This document shows positions 1 through 9,540 of a stretch of DNA of 64,000 nt, piece after piece. A program made the position numbers and the translations under genes. Below the pieces are notes generated by a model. It had not been told where the DNA came from and ran no database searches. It saw nothing but the letters and a program-made list of their open reading frames with translations. Origin of the DNA: Camarhynchus parvulus (lineage: Eukaryota; Chordata; Aves; Passeriformes; Thraupidae); NCBI RefSeq assembly GCF_901933205.1, contig NW_022148963.1, forward strand, positions 1 to 64,000, in the 5' to 3' direction. Position 1 is the first letter of the stretch. Each line of letters opens with the position of its first letter.

Positions 1-334
1 GCACATGCTCCATCCCTCGTTTTGGTGGTCGCGACAAGTCTTTGGGGGTCGTCCTAATGAAGGCCTCTCCTCTTCCTCTTTTGTCCCTTAGTTCACCTTT
101 GGGTTACGATGCGCACCAAGCCAATATAATGTAAGCCAAAACTAACATTCTACTGTATTTTAGCATCAAAGCAATAAATCTCTTATAATTAGCATTTTCC
201 TGGGACCCAACCAGATTTTCTCCTTCTTTTTACTAATTTTGGTAACCATTATCTCTTGCTATTTCCTCCTATCCTGAACATCTGCAGGGAAGGGGTGTAG
301 AGCCCTCCTCTCGCTTTCCTTATTGGCATTTCAA
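1..334. other. Unique left flank, no gene recognised
   Basis: This is mixed-composition unique DNA. I see no open frame of useful length and no RNA gene. A stretch at about 42-54 resembles a retroviral tRNA-Pro primer binding site with one base missing and is listed separately. An AATAAA on the plus strand near 172 could be a polyadenylation signal relic, but a hexamer alone is weak evidence. The segment may be a decayed LTR or leader. I cannot assign it to a family. Confidence 0.5.
42..54 (+). other. Possible tRNA-Pro-type primer binding site relic
   Basis: The bases TGGGGGTCGTCC match the first 13 bases of the classical proline primer binding site (TGGGGGCTCGTCC) except for one missing C. 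The last five bases of the 18-base site do not match. A CA dinucleotide, the usual LTR 3' end, lies a few bases upstream at about 35-36. In gammaretrovirus-like elements the site lies directly after the 5' LTR. The orientation is plus, opposite to the gag relic, so it would belong to a different element or to an inverted fragment. The match is short and could be chance. Confidence 0.25.
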
Positions 335-560
335 CTTTTTAATTTTTTTTTTTTTTCAAAAATTTATTAATTTATTTATATTTTTTTATTTCTTTTTTTT
401 TTAAACAACAAAAAAAAACCTTATTTCACCAATTGTGTTTTGTGAAATAAAAATATTAAACAAAAAAATATTTATTAAGTATTATTACAAAAAAATAGGT
501 TTGGTCTTTTTTTAATTTTTTTTATATTATATCTTTTTTTTTTCCTCCCCTTTTTCCCCC
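335..560. repeat. A/T-rich low-complexity tract
   Basis: Long T runs alternate with A runs and TTTATT-like words, with very few G or C bases, and the tract ends in T and C runs at about 530-560. The composition changes sharply on both sides. It could be a decayed poly(A)/poly(T) tail with microsatellite expansion. Runs of this kind are also prone to sequencing error, so the exact lengths should not be trusted. Confidence 0.75.
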
Positions 561-774
561 CCATCTCTGTAAAAGCTGGGAATAATCCAGCATTTTCCTT
601 TATGTCTGGCAGCTTGGCTATGGATAACAGGAACTGCTTCCTTTCTGGTGGAACTTCCTCTCTGAGTCTTGGCCTCTTTCACTTCATGCACCCATGCAGC
701 CAGAGCAGCATGTTTTTCCCACTGTCACGCTGGCATACCCAAAATGGTCACAAAATGGACAACCAGTCACTCAC

Positions 775-781
775 TTTTATA
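775..781 (-). promoter_or_regulatory. TATA box-like TATAAAA (minus strand)
   Basis: The plus strand reads TTTTATA, which is TATAAAA on the minus strand. It sits in unique sequence outside the A/T-rich tract, at a place that would be U3 if the surrounding stretch is an LTR of the minus-strand element. No initiator or downstream element is obvious, so promoter activity is not implied. Confidence 0.3.
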
Positions 782-834
782 AGTTCTAGCATAGTGGAGT
801 TAATTGTCCAATTATAGCTTTAGATTATGAAGTC

Positions 835-861
835 CTATCCTTCTTGTTTTTCTCTCTTGAG
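835..861 (-). other. Purine-rich tract, polypurine-tract candidate
   Basis: On the minus strand this is a run of about 26 bases that are all A or G except one C, with an AAGAGAGAAAAA core. In retroviruses the polypurine tract primes plus-strand DNA synthesis and lies immediately 5' of the 3' LTR. Its position between the gag-like relic and the TATA box fits that role. Purine runs are common, so this is only suggestive. Confidence 0.25.
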
Positions 862-960
862 TCCTCATTCTTTATGCTCTTGGGTCTGAAATTTGGGTCG
901 GTTGTCCTTGGTCCCAAGCTAGGAAAGGAATTTTCTGTCTAGCTGCTCTGTGAAGAGAGA

Positions 961-2143
961 TTACCATCCCTTAATATGAAGCTCAGAACTGCACACTAAA
1001 GCAGTACAGAATCTAAAAATATAAAAGCTGAAACGTAAGCCATCAGTGTCCTCATTCCTATCTTCCATTTTTTGTATGCACTCTGACAGACTTGATACTA
1101 CTGCTGAGATTCTTGCGTGTGTTGGGCCATGCACCCGGCTATCTGCATATACCCAGAGCTTTTTCACTATAGCAATCACAGTCTCATCCCCCTTATTCCA
1201 CTTCATCATTGCTAAAGCAGAGGCATATTCTTGTGACCCAAGTTGTACGAGTTCTAGCCACATCACTGGTGTACATTTTACCACGTCTGGACTCTTAATT
1301 GTTTGGTCATCTGAGAAAATGATCTCTACCACCTCCAGCTCCCTCAAGCATTGAACCTTTTGTTCTGTGGTATTCCACAGGGTTTGCTGCACCCAGAGAT
1401 CTTCTGGGCAAAGGTAACTTTCCTTCACACATCTAAAGAGCTGTGTCCAGACACTAAGAGCTTTGGGCCTCCTTGCCATCCTTTGGTCAATATCCACATC
1501 ACATGACAGGGATCCCAAATGCCTTGCTTCAGTGCCATCCAGAATTGTATTATTGCCTGCGATGTCCCAGATGTGGAACAACCAACTCAATATAGAGTCA
1601 TCAGACCATTGGGTGTAATCCTTTCTTAGGCAGTAAAGGTTTTCTATGGACAGACTCAATAATGATTTCTGTTTCTGAGTCCTCTGCTGGCTGTGAGGAT
1701 CCTGGCTCCCTGTCATCACCTACTGGCAGAATGGATTTCACCTTGTCTTTCCTTCTCTGGACAGGAGCAATTGCCATTGGCTTAGGCTCCCTGTCTGGTT
1801 TAGCTGCAGCCTGAGTGACTGGTGTGTTTGCTGATTTATCTTCCTGCTCCTCTGGCTGTATCTTTTGCCCTACATTATCTAGCAACATGTGATAAGCATA
1901 TGCCAGGGCCCAGCATATTTCAATGAGCTTTTTCTTCTCATTGGAGTTGCCACTGCACTTCTCTTTCAGATATTTCCCCACCTCAGCTGGGTTCTGAATT
2001 TGTTCAGGGGGGAAGTTTCAAGTTATTGGGACAGACAATTCCTTCAGGGTTTGGCTTACGTCCTCCCATACCCCACACTACTCAGGATTTTCCACGCCTG
2101 GGGCAGGTGTCTGGTCAGCCCCTCTGGAAATCTCAGGCCTCAT
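961..2143 (-). pseudogene. Endogenous retrovirus gag-like pseudogene (matrix/capsid region), broken
   Basis: This is an old retroviral gag fragment read on the minus strand. Frame one runs from a possible ATG at 2143-2141 to a stop at 1601. It contains two in-frame stops, TAG at 2078-2080 and TGA at 2018-2020, and a charged, Pro/Gln-rich linker-like part. Frame two covers about 1690 to the TAA at 961-963 and holds the better preserved capsid-like part. Recognisable stretches are ILDGTEARHLGSLS, CTPVMWLELVQLG, EYASALAMMKW and HGPTHARI. The two frames overlap at 1601-1719. The break lies within about 1610-1690 and is equivalent to one extra or two missing bases. I recognise the capsid-like stretches as resembling a gag-like family widespread in songbird genomes; this is recall, not a search. 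No zinc-knuckle (CCHC) box, protease or pol follows, so it is truncated as well as broken. An open stretch starting at GTG (1981) is not a real start, because similarity continues upstream through the two stops. Confidence 0.6.
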
Positions 2144-2189
2144 TCTAGAGACAGTATAGGAAACCTACCAGATAAAACACAGAAGGAAC
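2144..2189. other. Short unique spacer between gag relic and satellite
   Basis: About 46 bp of non-satellite sequence separate the gag fragment's possible start codon from the first monomer. In an intact provirus this would be the gag leader, so the satellite junction lies where the leader and 5' LTR should be. Nothing else is recognisable here. Confidence 0.5.
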
Positions 2190-4390
2190 CTGGCTCTGAA
2201 ATTCGGTGATTTTCAAGATTGTTCCCAGACCCAAGCAGGCACCAGTGGGAAACTCGGGCTGGTTTGAGAGTGCCAAGGGACTCCTGCAATCTGCCATAAA
2301 GAACCAGGGCTGGTGAGTTTTCTTTGCAGGGAAAAGGGCCGTAGTTGGTGTCTGGGGTCCTGTGGCCAGGAGTGGCCGGCTGGCTCCTGAAATTCGGTGA
2401 TTTTCAAGATTGTTCCCAGACCCAAGCAGGCACCAGTGGCAACTCGGGCTGGTTTGAGAGTGCCAAGGGACTCCTGCAATCTGCCATAAAGAACCAGGGC
2501 TGGTGAGTTTTCTTTGAGGAAAAGGGCCGATGTTTGTGTATGGGGTCCTGTGGCCAGGAGTGGCCGGCTGGCTCCTGAAATTCGGTGATTTTCAAGATTG
2601 TTCCCAGACCCAAGCTGGCACCAGTGGCAACTCGGGCTGGTTTGAGAGTGCCAAGGGACTCCTGCAATCTGCCATAAAGAACCAGGGCTGGTGAGTTTTC
2701 TTTGAGGGAAAAGGGCCGATGTTGGTGTATGGGGTCCTGTGGCCAGGAGTGGCCGGCTGGCTCCTGAAATTCGGTGATTTTCAAGATTGTTCCCAGACCC
2801 AAGCAGGCACCAGTGGCAACTCGGGCTGGTTTGAGAGTGCCAAGGGACTCCTGCAATCTGCCATAAAGAACCAGGGCTGGTGAGTTTTCTTTGGAGGAAA
2901 AGGGCCGATGTTGGTGTATGGGGTCCTGTGGCCGGGAGTGGCCGGCTGCCTCCTGAAATTCGGTGATTTTCAAGATTGTTCCCAGACCCAAGCAGGCACC
3001 AGTGGCAACTCGGGCTGGTTTGAGAGTGCCAAGGGACTCCTGCAATCTGCCATAAAGAACCAGGGCTGGTGAGTTTTCTTTGGAGGGAAAAGGGCCGATG
3101 TTGGTGTATGGGGTCCTGTGGCCAGGAGTGGCCGGCTGCCTCCTGAAATTCGGTGATTTTCAAGATTGTTCCCAGACCCAAGCAGGCACCAGTGGCAACT
3201 CGGGCTGGTTTGAGAGTGCCAAGGGACTCCTGCAATCTGCCATAAAGAACCAGGGCTGGTGAGTTTTCTTTGCAGGGAAAAGGGCCGATGTTGGTGTATG
3301 GGGTCCTGTGGCCAGGAGTGGCCGGCTGCCTCCTGAAATTCGGTGATTTTCAAGATTGTTCCCAGACCCAAGCTGGCACCAGTGGCAACTCGGGCTGGTT
3401 TGAGAGTGCCAAGGGACTCCTGCAATCTGCCATAAAGAACCAGGGCTGGTGAGTTTTCTTTGGAGGGAAAAGGGCCGATGTTGGTGTATGGGGTCCTGTG
3501 GCCAGGAGTGGCCGGGCTGCCTCCTGAAATTCGGTGATTTTCAAGATTGTTCCCAGACCCAAGCAGGCACCAGTGGCAACTCGGGCTGGTTTGAGAGTGC
3601 CAAGGGACTCCTGCAATCTGCCATAAAGAACCAGGGCTGGTGAGTTTTCTTTGGAGGGAAAAGGGCCGATGTTGGTGTATGGGGTCCTGTGGCCAGGAGT
3701 GGCCGGCTGCCTCCTGAAATTCGGTGATTTTCAAGATTGTTCCCAGACCCAAGCAGGCACCAGTGGCAACTCGGGCTGGTTTGAGAGTGCCAAGGGACTC
3801 CTGCAATCTGCCATAAAGAACCAGGGCTGGTGAGTTTTCTTTGGAGGGAAAAGGGCCGATGTTGGTGTATGGGGTCCTGTGGCCAGGAGTGGCCGGCTGC
3901 CTCCTGAAATTCGGTGATTTTCAAGATTGTTCCCAGACCCAAGCTGGCACCAGTGGCAACTCGGGCTGGTTTGAGAGTGCCAAGGGACTCCTGCAATCTG
4001 CCATAAAGAACCAGGGCTGGTGAGTTTTCTTTGAGGGAAAAGGGCCGATGTTGGTGTATGGGGTCCTGAGGCCAGGAGTGGCCGGCTGCCTCCTGAAATT
4101 CGGTGATTTTCAAGATTGTTCCCAGACCCAAGCAGGCACCAGTGGCAACTCGGGCTGGTTTGAGAGTGCCAAGGGACTCCTGCAATCTGCCATAAAGAAC
4201 CAGGGCTGGTGAGTTTTCTTTGGAGGAAAAGGGCCGATGTTGGTGTATGGGGTCCTGTGGCCAGGAGTGGCCGGCTGCCTCCTGAAATTCGGTGATTTTC
4301 AAGATTGTTCCCAGACCCAAGCAGGCACCAGTGGCAACTCGGGCTGGTTTGAGAGTGCCAAGGGACTCCTGCAATCTGCCATAAAGAACC
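2190..4390. repeat. Diverged left edge of the satellite (about 12 copies)
   Basis: The outermost copies differ most from the consensus. The first has GTGGGAAACTC, TTTGCAGGG and a changed GTAGTTGGTGTCTGG segment. The first three end GGCTGGCTCC where others have GGCTGCCTCC. Most edge copies carry T in CCTGTGGCC, and three carry AAGCTGGCAC (T at 2616, 3374, 3945). Divergence falls towards the interior, the usual pattern at a satellite boundary, where unequal exchange homogenises less well. Confidence 0.85.
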
Positions 4391-4660
4391 AGGGCTGGTG
4401 AGTTTTCTTTGGAGGGAAAAGGGCCGATGTTGGTGTATGGGGTCCTGAGGCCAGGAGTGGCCGGCTGCCTCCTGAAATTCGGTGATTTTCAAGATTGTTC
4501 CCAGACCCAAGCAGGCACCAGTGGCAACTCGGGCTGGTTTGAGAGTGCCAAGGGACTCCTGCAATCTGCCATAAAGAACCAGGGCTGGTGAGTTTTCTTT
4601 GGAGGGAAAAGGGCCGATGTTGGTGTATGGGGTCCTGAGGCCAGGAGTGGCCGGCTGCCT

Positions 4661-4850
4661 CCTGAAATTCGGTGATTTTCAAGATTGTTCCCAGACCCAA
4701 GCAGGCACCAGTGGCAACTCGGGCTGGTTTGAGAGTGCCAAGGGACTCCTGCAATCTGCCATAAAGAACCAGGGCTGGTGAGTTTTCTTTGGAGGGAAAA
4801 GGGCCGATGTTGGTGTATGGGGTCCTGAGGCCAGGAGTGGCCGGCTGCCT
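4661..4850. repeat. Representative consensus monomer with internal landmarks
   Basis: This copy matches the core consensus and is given as a key to the unit. It begins CCTGAAATTC and ends CCGGCTGCCT. Landmarks are the AT-rich part at 4661-4690, a 5-bp inverted repeat ACCAG/CTGGT at 4768-4779, a splice-donor-like CTG|GTGAGT at 4775-4783, the length-variable ...CTTTGGAGGGAAAAGGG run at about 4787-4803, and a dyad-rich block at 4824-4854. Most length variation in the array falls in four G runs: AAGGGAC, TTGGAGGG, GCCGGC and TTCGGTG. Confidence 0.95.
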
Positions 4851-4854
4851 CCTG
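4824..4854. other. Overlapping dyad block inside the monomer (representative copy)
   Basis: Several inverted repeats overlap within 31 bp: CCTG (4824-4827) with CAGG (4832-4835); GGCCA (4829-4833) with TGGCC (4838-4842), loop GGAG; CAGGAG (4832-4837) with CTCCTG (4849-4854), loop 11; and the perfect palindrome GCCGGC (4840-4845). The odd dyad CCTGAGG (4824-4830) depends on the A allele found in nearly all core copies. The block recurs about 325 times. Short dyads with non-B potential are known to be enriched in centromeric satellites that lack CENP-B boxes. Any structural role here is inference. Confidence 0.7.
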
Positions 4855-7800
4855 AAATTCGGTGATTTTCAAGATTGTTCCCAGACCCAAGCAGGCACCA
4901 GTGGCAACTCGGGCTGGTTTGAGAGTGCCAAGGGACTCCTGCAATCTGCCATAAAGAACCAGGGCTGGTGAGTTTTCTTTGGAGGGAAAAGGGCCGATGT
5001 TGGTGTATGGGGTCCTGAGGCCAGGAGTGGCCGGCTGCCTCCTGAAATTCGGTGATTTTCAAGATTGTTCCCAGACCCAAGCAGGCACCAGTGGCAACTC
5101 GGGCTGGTTTGAGAGTGCCAAGGGACTCCTGCAATCTGCCATAAAGAACCAGGGCTGGTGAGTTTTCTTTGGAGGGAAAAGGGCCGATGTTGGTGTATGG
5201 GGTCCTGTGGCCAGGAGTGGCCGGCTGCCTCCTGAAATTCGGTGATTTTCAAGATTGTTCCCAGACCCAAGCAGGCACCAGTGGCAACTCGGGCTGGTTT
5301 GAGAGTGCCAAAGGACTCCTGCAATCTGCCATAAAGAACCAGGGCTGGTGAGTTTTCTTTGGAGGGAAAAGGGCCGATGTTGGTGTATGGGGTCCTGAGG
5401 CCAGGAGTGGCCGGCTGCCTCCTGAAATTCGGTGATTTTCAAGATTGTTCCCAGACCCAAGCAGGCACCAGTGGCAACTCGGGCTGGTTTGAGAGTGCCA
5501 AGGGACTCCTGCAATCTGCCATAAAGAACCAGGGCTGGTGAGTTTTCTTTGGAGGGAAAAGGGCCGATGTTGGTGTATGGGGTCCTGAGGCCAGGAGTGG
5601 CCGGCTGCCTCCTGAAATTCGGTGATTTTCAAGATTGTTCCCAGACCCAAGCAGGCACCAGTGGCAACTCGGGCTGGTTTGAGAGTGCCAAGGGACTCCT
5701 GCAATCTGCCATAAAGAACCAGGGCTGGTGAGTTTTCTTTGGAGGGAAAAGGGCCGATGTTGGTGTATGGGGTCCTGAGGCCAGGAGTGGCCGGCTGCCT
5801 CCTGAAATTCGGTGATTTTCAAGATTGTTCCCAGACCCAAGCAGGCACCAGTGGCAACTCGGGCTGGTTTGAGAGTGCCAAGGGACTCCTGCAATCTGCC
5901 ATAAAGAACCAGGGCTGGTGAGTTTTCTTTGGAGGGAAAAGGGCCGATGTTGGTGTATGGGGTCCTGTGGCCAGGAGTGGCCGGCTGCCTCCTGAAATTC
6001 GGTGATTTTCAAGATTGTTCCCAGACCCAAGCAGGCACCAGTGGCAACTCGGGCTGGTTTGAGAGTGCCAAGGGACTCCTGCAATCTGCCATAAAGAACC
6101 AGGGCTGGTGAGTTTTCTTTGGAGGGAAAAGGGCCGATGTTGGTGTATGGGGTCCTGAGGCCAGGAGTGGCCGGCTGCCTCCTGAAATTCGGTGATTTTC
6201 AAGATTGTTCCCAGACCCAAGCAGGCACCAGTGGCAACTCGGGCTGGTTTGAGAGTGCCAAGGGACTCCTGCAATCTGCCATAAAGAACCAGGGCTGGTG
6301 AGTTTTCTTTGGAGGGAAAAGGGCCGATGTTGGTGTATGGGGTCCTGAGGCCAGGAGTGGCCGGCTGCCTCCTGAAATTCGGTGATTTTCAAGATTGTTC
6401 CCAGACCCAAGCAGGCACCAGTGGCAACTCGGGCTGGTTTGAGAGTGCCAAGGGACTCCTGCAATCTGCCATAAAGAACCAGGGCTGGTGAGTTTTCTTT
6501 GGAGGGAAAAGGGCCGATGTTGGTGTATGGGGTCCTGAGGCCAGGAGTGGCCGGCTGCCTCCTGAAATTCGGTGATTTTCAAGATTGTTCCCAGACCCAA
6601 GCAGGCACCAGTGGCAACTCGGGCTGGTTTGAGAGTGCCAAGGGACTCCTGCAATCTGCCATAAAGAACCAGGGCTGGTGAGTTTTCTTTGGAGGGAAAA
6701 GGGCCGATGTTGGTGTATGGGGTCCTGAGGCCAGGAGTGGCCGGCTGCCTCCTGAAATTCGGTGATTTTCAAGATTGTTCCCAGACCCAAGCAGGCACCA
6801 GTGGCAACTCGGGCTGGTTTGAGAGTGCCAAGGACTCCTGCAATCTGCCATAAAGAACCAGGGCTGGTGAGTTTTCTTTGGAGGGAAAAGGGCCGATGTT
6901 GGTGTATGGGGTCCTGAGGCCAGGAGTGGCCGGCTGCCTCCTGAAATTCGGTGATTTTCAAGATTGTTCCCAGACCCAAGCAGGCACCAGTGGCAACTCG
7001 GGCTGGTTTGAGAGTGCCAAGGGACTCCTGCAATCTGCCATAAAGAACCAGGGCTGGTGAGTTTTCTTTGGAGGGAAAAGGGCCGATGTTGGTGTATGGG
7101 GTCCTGAGGCCAGGAGTGGCCGGCTGCCTCCTGAAATTCGGTGATTTTCAAGATTGTTCCCAGACCCAAGCAGGCACCAGTGGCAACTCGGGCTGGTTTG
7201 AGAGTGCCAAGGGACTCCTGCAATCTGCCATAAAGAACCAGGGCTGGTGAGTTTTCTTTGGAGGGAAAAGGGCCGATGTTGGTGTATGGGGTCCTGAGGC
7301 CAGGAGTGGCCGGCTGCCTCCTGAAATTCGGTGATTTTCAAGATTGTTCCCAGACCCAAGCAGGCACCAGTGGCAACTCGGGCTGGTTTGAGAGTGCCAA
7401 GGGACTCCTGCAATCTGCCATAAAGAACCAGGGCTGGTGAGTTTTCTTTGGAGGGAAAAGGGCCGATGTTGGTGTATGGGGTCCTGAGGCCAGGAGTGGC
7501 CGGCTGCCTCCTGAAATTCGGTGATTTTCAAGATTGTTCCCAGACCCAAGCAGGCACCAGTGGCAACTCGGGCTGGTTTGAGAGTGCCAAGGGACTCCTG
7601 CAATCTGCCATAAAGAACCAGGGCTGGTGAGTTTTCTTTGGAGGGAAAAGGGCCGATGTTGGTGTATGGGGTCCTGAGGCCAGGAGTGGCCGGCTGCCTC
7701 CTGAAATTCGGTGATTTTCAAGATTGTTCCCAGACCCAAGCAGGCACCAGTGGCAACTCGGGCTGGTTTGAGAGTGCCAAGGGACTCCTGCAATCTGCCA

Positions 7801-9348
7801 TAAAGAACCAGGGCTGGTGAGTTTTCTTTGGAGGGAAAAGGGCCGATGTTGGTGTATGGGGTCCTGAGGCCAGGAGTGGCCGGCTGCCTCCTGAAATTCG
7901 GTGATTTTCAAGATTGTTCCCAGACCCAAGCAGGCACCAGTGGCAACTCGGGCTGGTTTGAGAGTGCCAAGGGACTCCTGCAATCTGCCATAAAGAACCA
8001 GGGCTGGTGAGTTTTCCTTTGGAGGGAAAAGGGCCGATGTTGGTGTATGGGGTCCTGAGGCCAGGAGTGGCCGGCTGCCTCCTGAAATTCGGTGATTTTC
8101 AAGATTGTTCCCAGACCCAAGCAGGCACCAGTGGCAACTCGGGCTGGTTTGAGAGTGCCAAGGGACTCCTGCAATCTGCCATAAAGAACCAGGGCTGGTG
8201 AGTTTTCTTTGGAGGGAAAAGGGCCGATGTTGGTGTATGGGGTCCTGAGGCCAGGAGTGGCCGGCTGCCTCCTGAAATTCGGTGATTTTCAAGATTGTTC
8301 CCAGACCCAAGCAGGCACCAGTGGCAACTCGGGCTGGTTTGAGAGTGCCAAGGGACTCCTGCAATCTGCCATAAAGAACCAGGGCTGGTGAGTTTTCTTT
8401 GGAGGGAAAAGGGCCGATGTTGGTGTATGGGGTCCTGAGGCCAGGAGTGGCCGGCTGCCTCCTGAAATTCGGTGATTTTCAAGATTGTTCCCAGACCCAA
8501 GCAGGCACCAGTGGCAACTCGGGCTGGTTTGAGAGTGCCAAGGGACTCCTGCAATCTGCCATAAAGAACCAGGGCTGGTGAGTTTTCTTTGGAGGGAAAA
8601 GGGCCGATGTTGGTGTATGGGGTCCTGAGGCCAGGAGTGGCCGGCTGCCTCCTGAAATTCGGTGATTTTCAAGATTGTTCCCAGACCCAAGCAGGCACCA
8701 GTGGCAACTCGGGCTGGTTTGAGAGTGCCAAGGGACTCCTGCAATCTGCCATAAAGAACCAGGGCTGGTGAGTTTTCTTTGGAGGGAAAAGGGCCGATGT
8801 TGGTGTATGGGGTCCTGAGGCCAGGAGTGGCCGGCTGCCTCCTGAAATTCGGTGATTTTCAAGATTGTTCCCAGACCCAAGCAGGCACCAGTGGCAACTC
8901 GGGCTGGTTTGAGAGTGCCAAGGGACTCCTGCAATCTGCCATAAAGAACCAGGGCTGGTGAGTTTTCTTTGGAGGGAAAAGGGCCGATGTTGGTGTATGG
9001 GGTCCTGAGGCCAGGAGTGGCCGGCTGCCTCCTGAAATTCGGTGATTTTCAAGATTGTTCCCAGACCCAAGCAGGCACCAGTGGCAACTCGGGCTGGTTT
9101 GAGAGTGCCAAGGGACTCCTGCAATCTGCCATAAAGAACCAGGGCTGGTGAGTTTTCTTTGGAGGGAAAAGGGCCGATGTTGGTGTATGGGGTCCTGAGG
9201 CCAGGAGTGGCCGGCTGCCTCCTGAAATTCGGTGATTTTCAAGATTGTTCCCAGACCCAAGCAGGCACCAGTGGCAACTCGGGCTGGTTTGAGAGTGCCA
9301 AGGGACTCCTGCAATCTGCCATAAAGAACCAGGGCTGGTGAGTTTTCT

Positions 9349-9540
9349 TTGGAGGGAAAAGGGCCGATGTTGGTGTATGGGGTCCTGAGGCCAGGAGTGG
9401 CCGGCTGCCTCCTGAAATTCGGTGATTTTCAAGATTGTTCCCAGACCCAAGCAGGCACCTTTGGCAATTCGGGCTGGTTTGAGAGTGCCAAGGGACTCCT
9501 GCAAACTGCCATAAAGAACCAGGGCTGGTGAGTTTTCTTT
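9349..9540. repeat. Variant monomer with a three-site haplotype
   Basis: This copy carries TT in CACCTTTGG (9460-9461), T in GGCAATTCGG (9468) and A in GCAAACTGCC (9505), against AG, C and T in the consensus. The same three alleles recur together only near 35295-35340, about 25.8 kb away. They are substitutions outside homopolymer runs, so they are unlikely to be read errors. Confidence 0.8.

Larger units (their letters stand above)
561..960 (-). other. Possible LTR relic downstream of the gag fragment
   Basis: Read on the minus strand, this stretch follows the end of the gag-like frame. It carries a purine-rich tract (835-861), then a TATAAAA box (775-781), then GC-containing sequence with two CATTTTG/CCATTTTGGG-type words (about 736-757). 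That is the order expected for polypurine tract, U3 promoter and R. I do not see clear TG...CA LTR termini or a target-site duplication, and no pol or env lies between gag and this stretch. If it is an LTR, the element is internally deleted. The only plus-strand open frame here (602-817, 71 codons) has no recognisable content. Confidence 0.3.

Noticed and set aside
1601..1981. An intact 126-codon gene starting at 1981.
   Set aside because: The apparent start is a GTG. The same frame continues upstream through two stops with similar composition, and it overlaps the second gag frame downstream. It is part of a broken gag relic.
602..2209. Plus-strand open frames at 602-817, 1046-1354 and 1889-2209.
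   Set aside because: They have no recognisable content, and the last two lie antisense to the gag relic. They are best explained as chance frames.
4768..4823. G-quadruplex in the GGGCTGG...GGAGGGAAAAGGG...GGGG segment.
   Set aside because: Four G runs of three or more exist, but loops of about 15 and 19 bases exceed the usual limit, so a stable structure is doubtful.
4661..4850. CENP-B box in the monomer.
   Set aside because: The ATTCGGTGATTTTC region and the CAACTCGGG region each resemble only half of the NTTCGNNNNANNCGGGN consensus. Even the extra-G form TTCGGGTGATTTTCA lacks the CGGG end.
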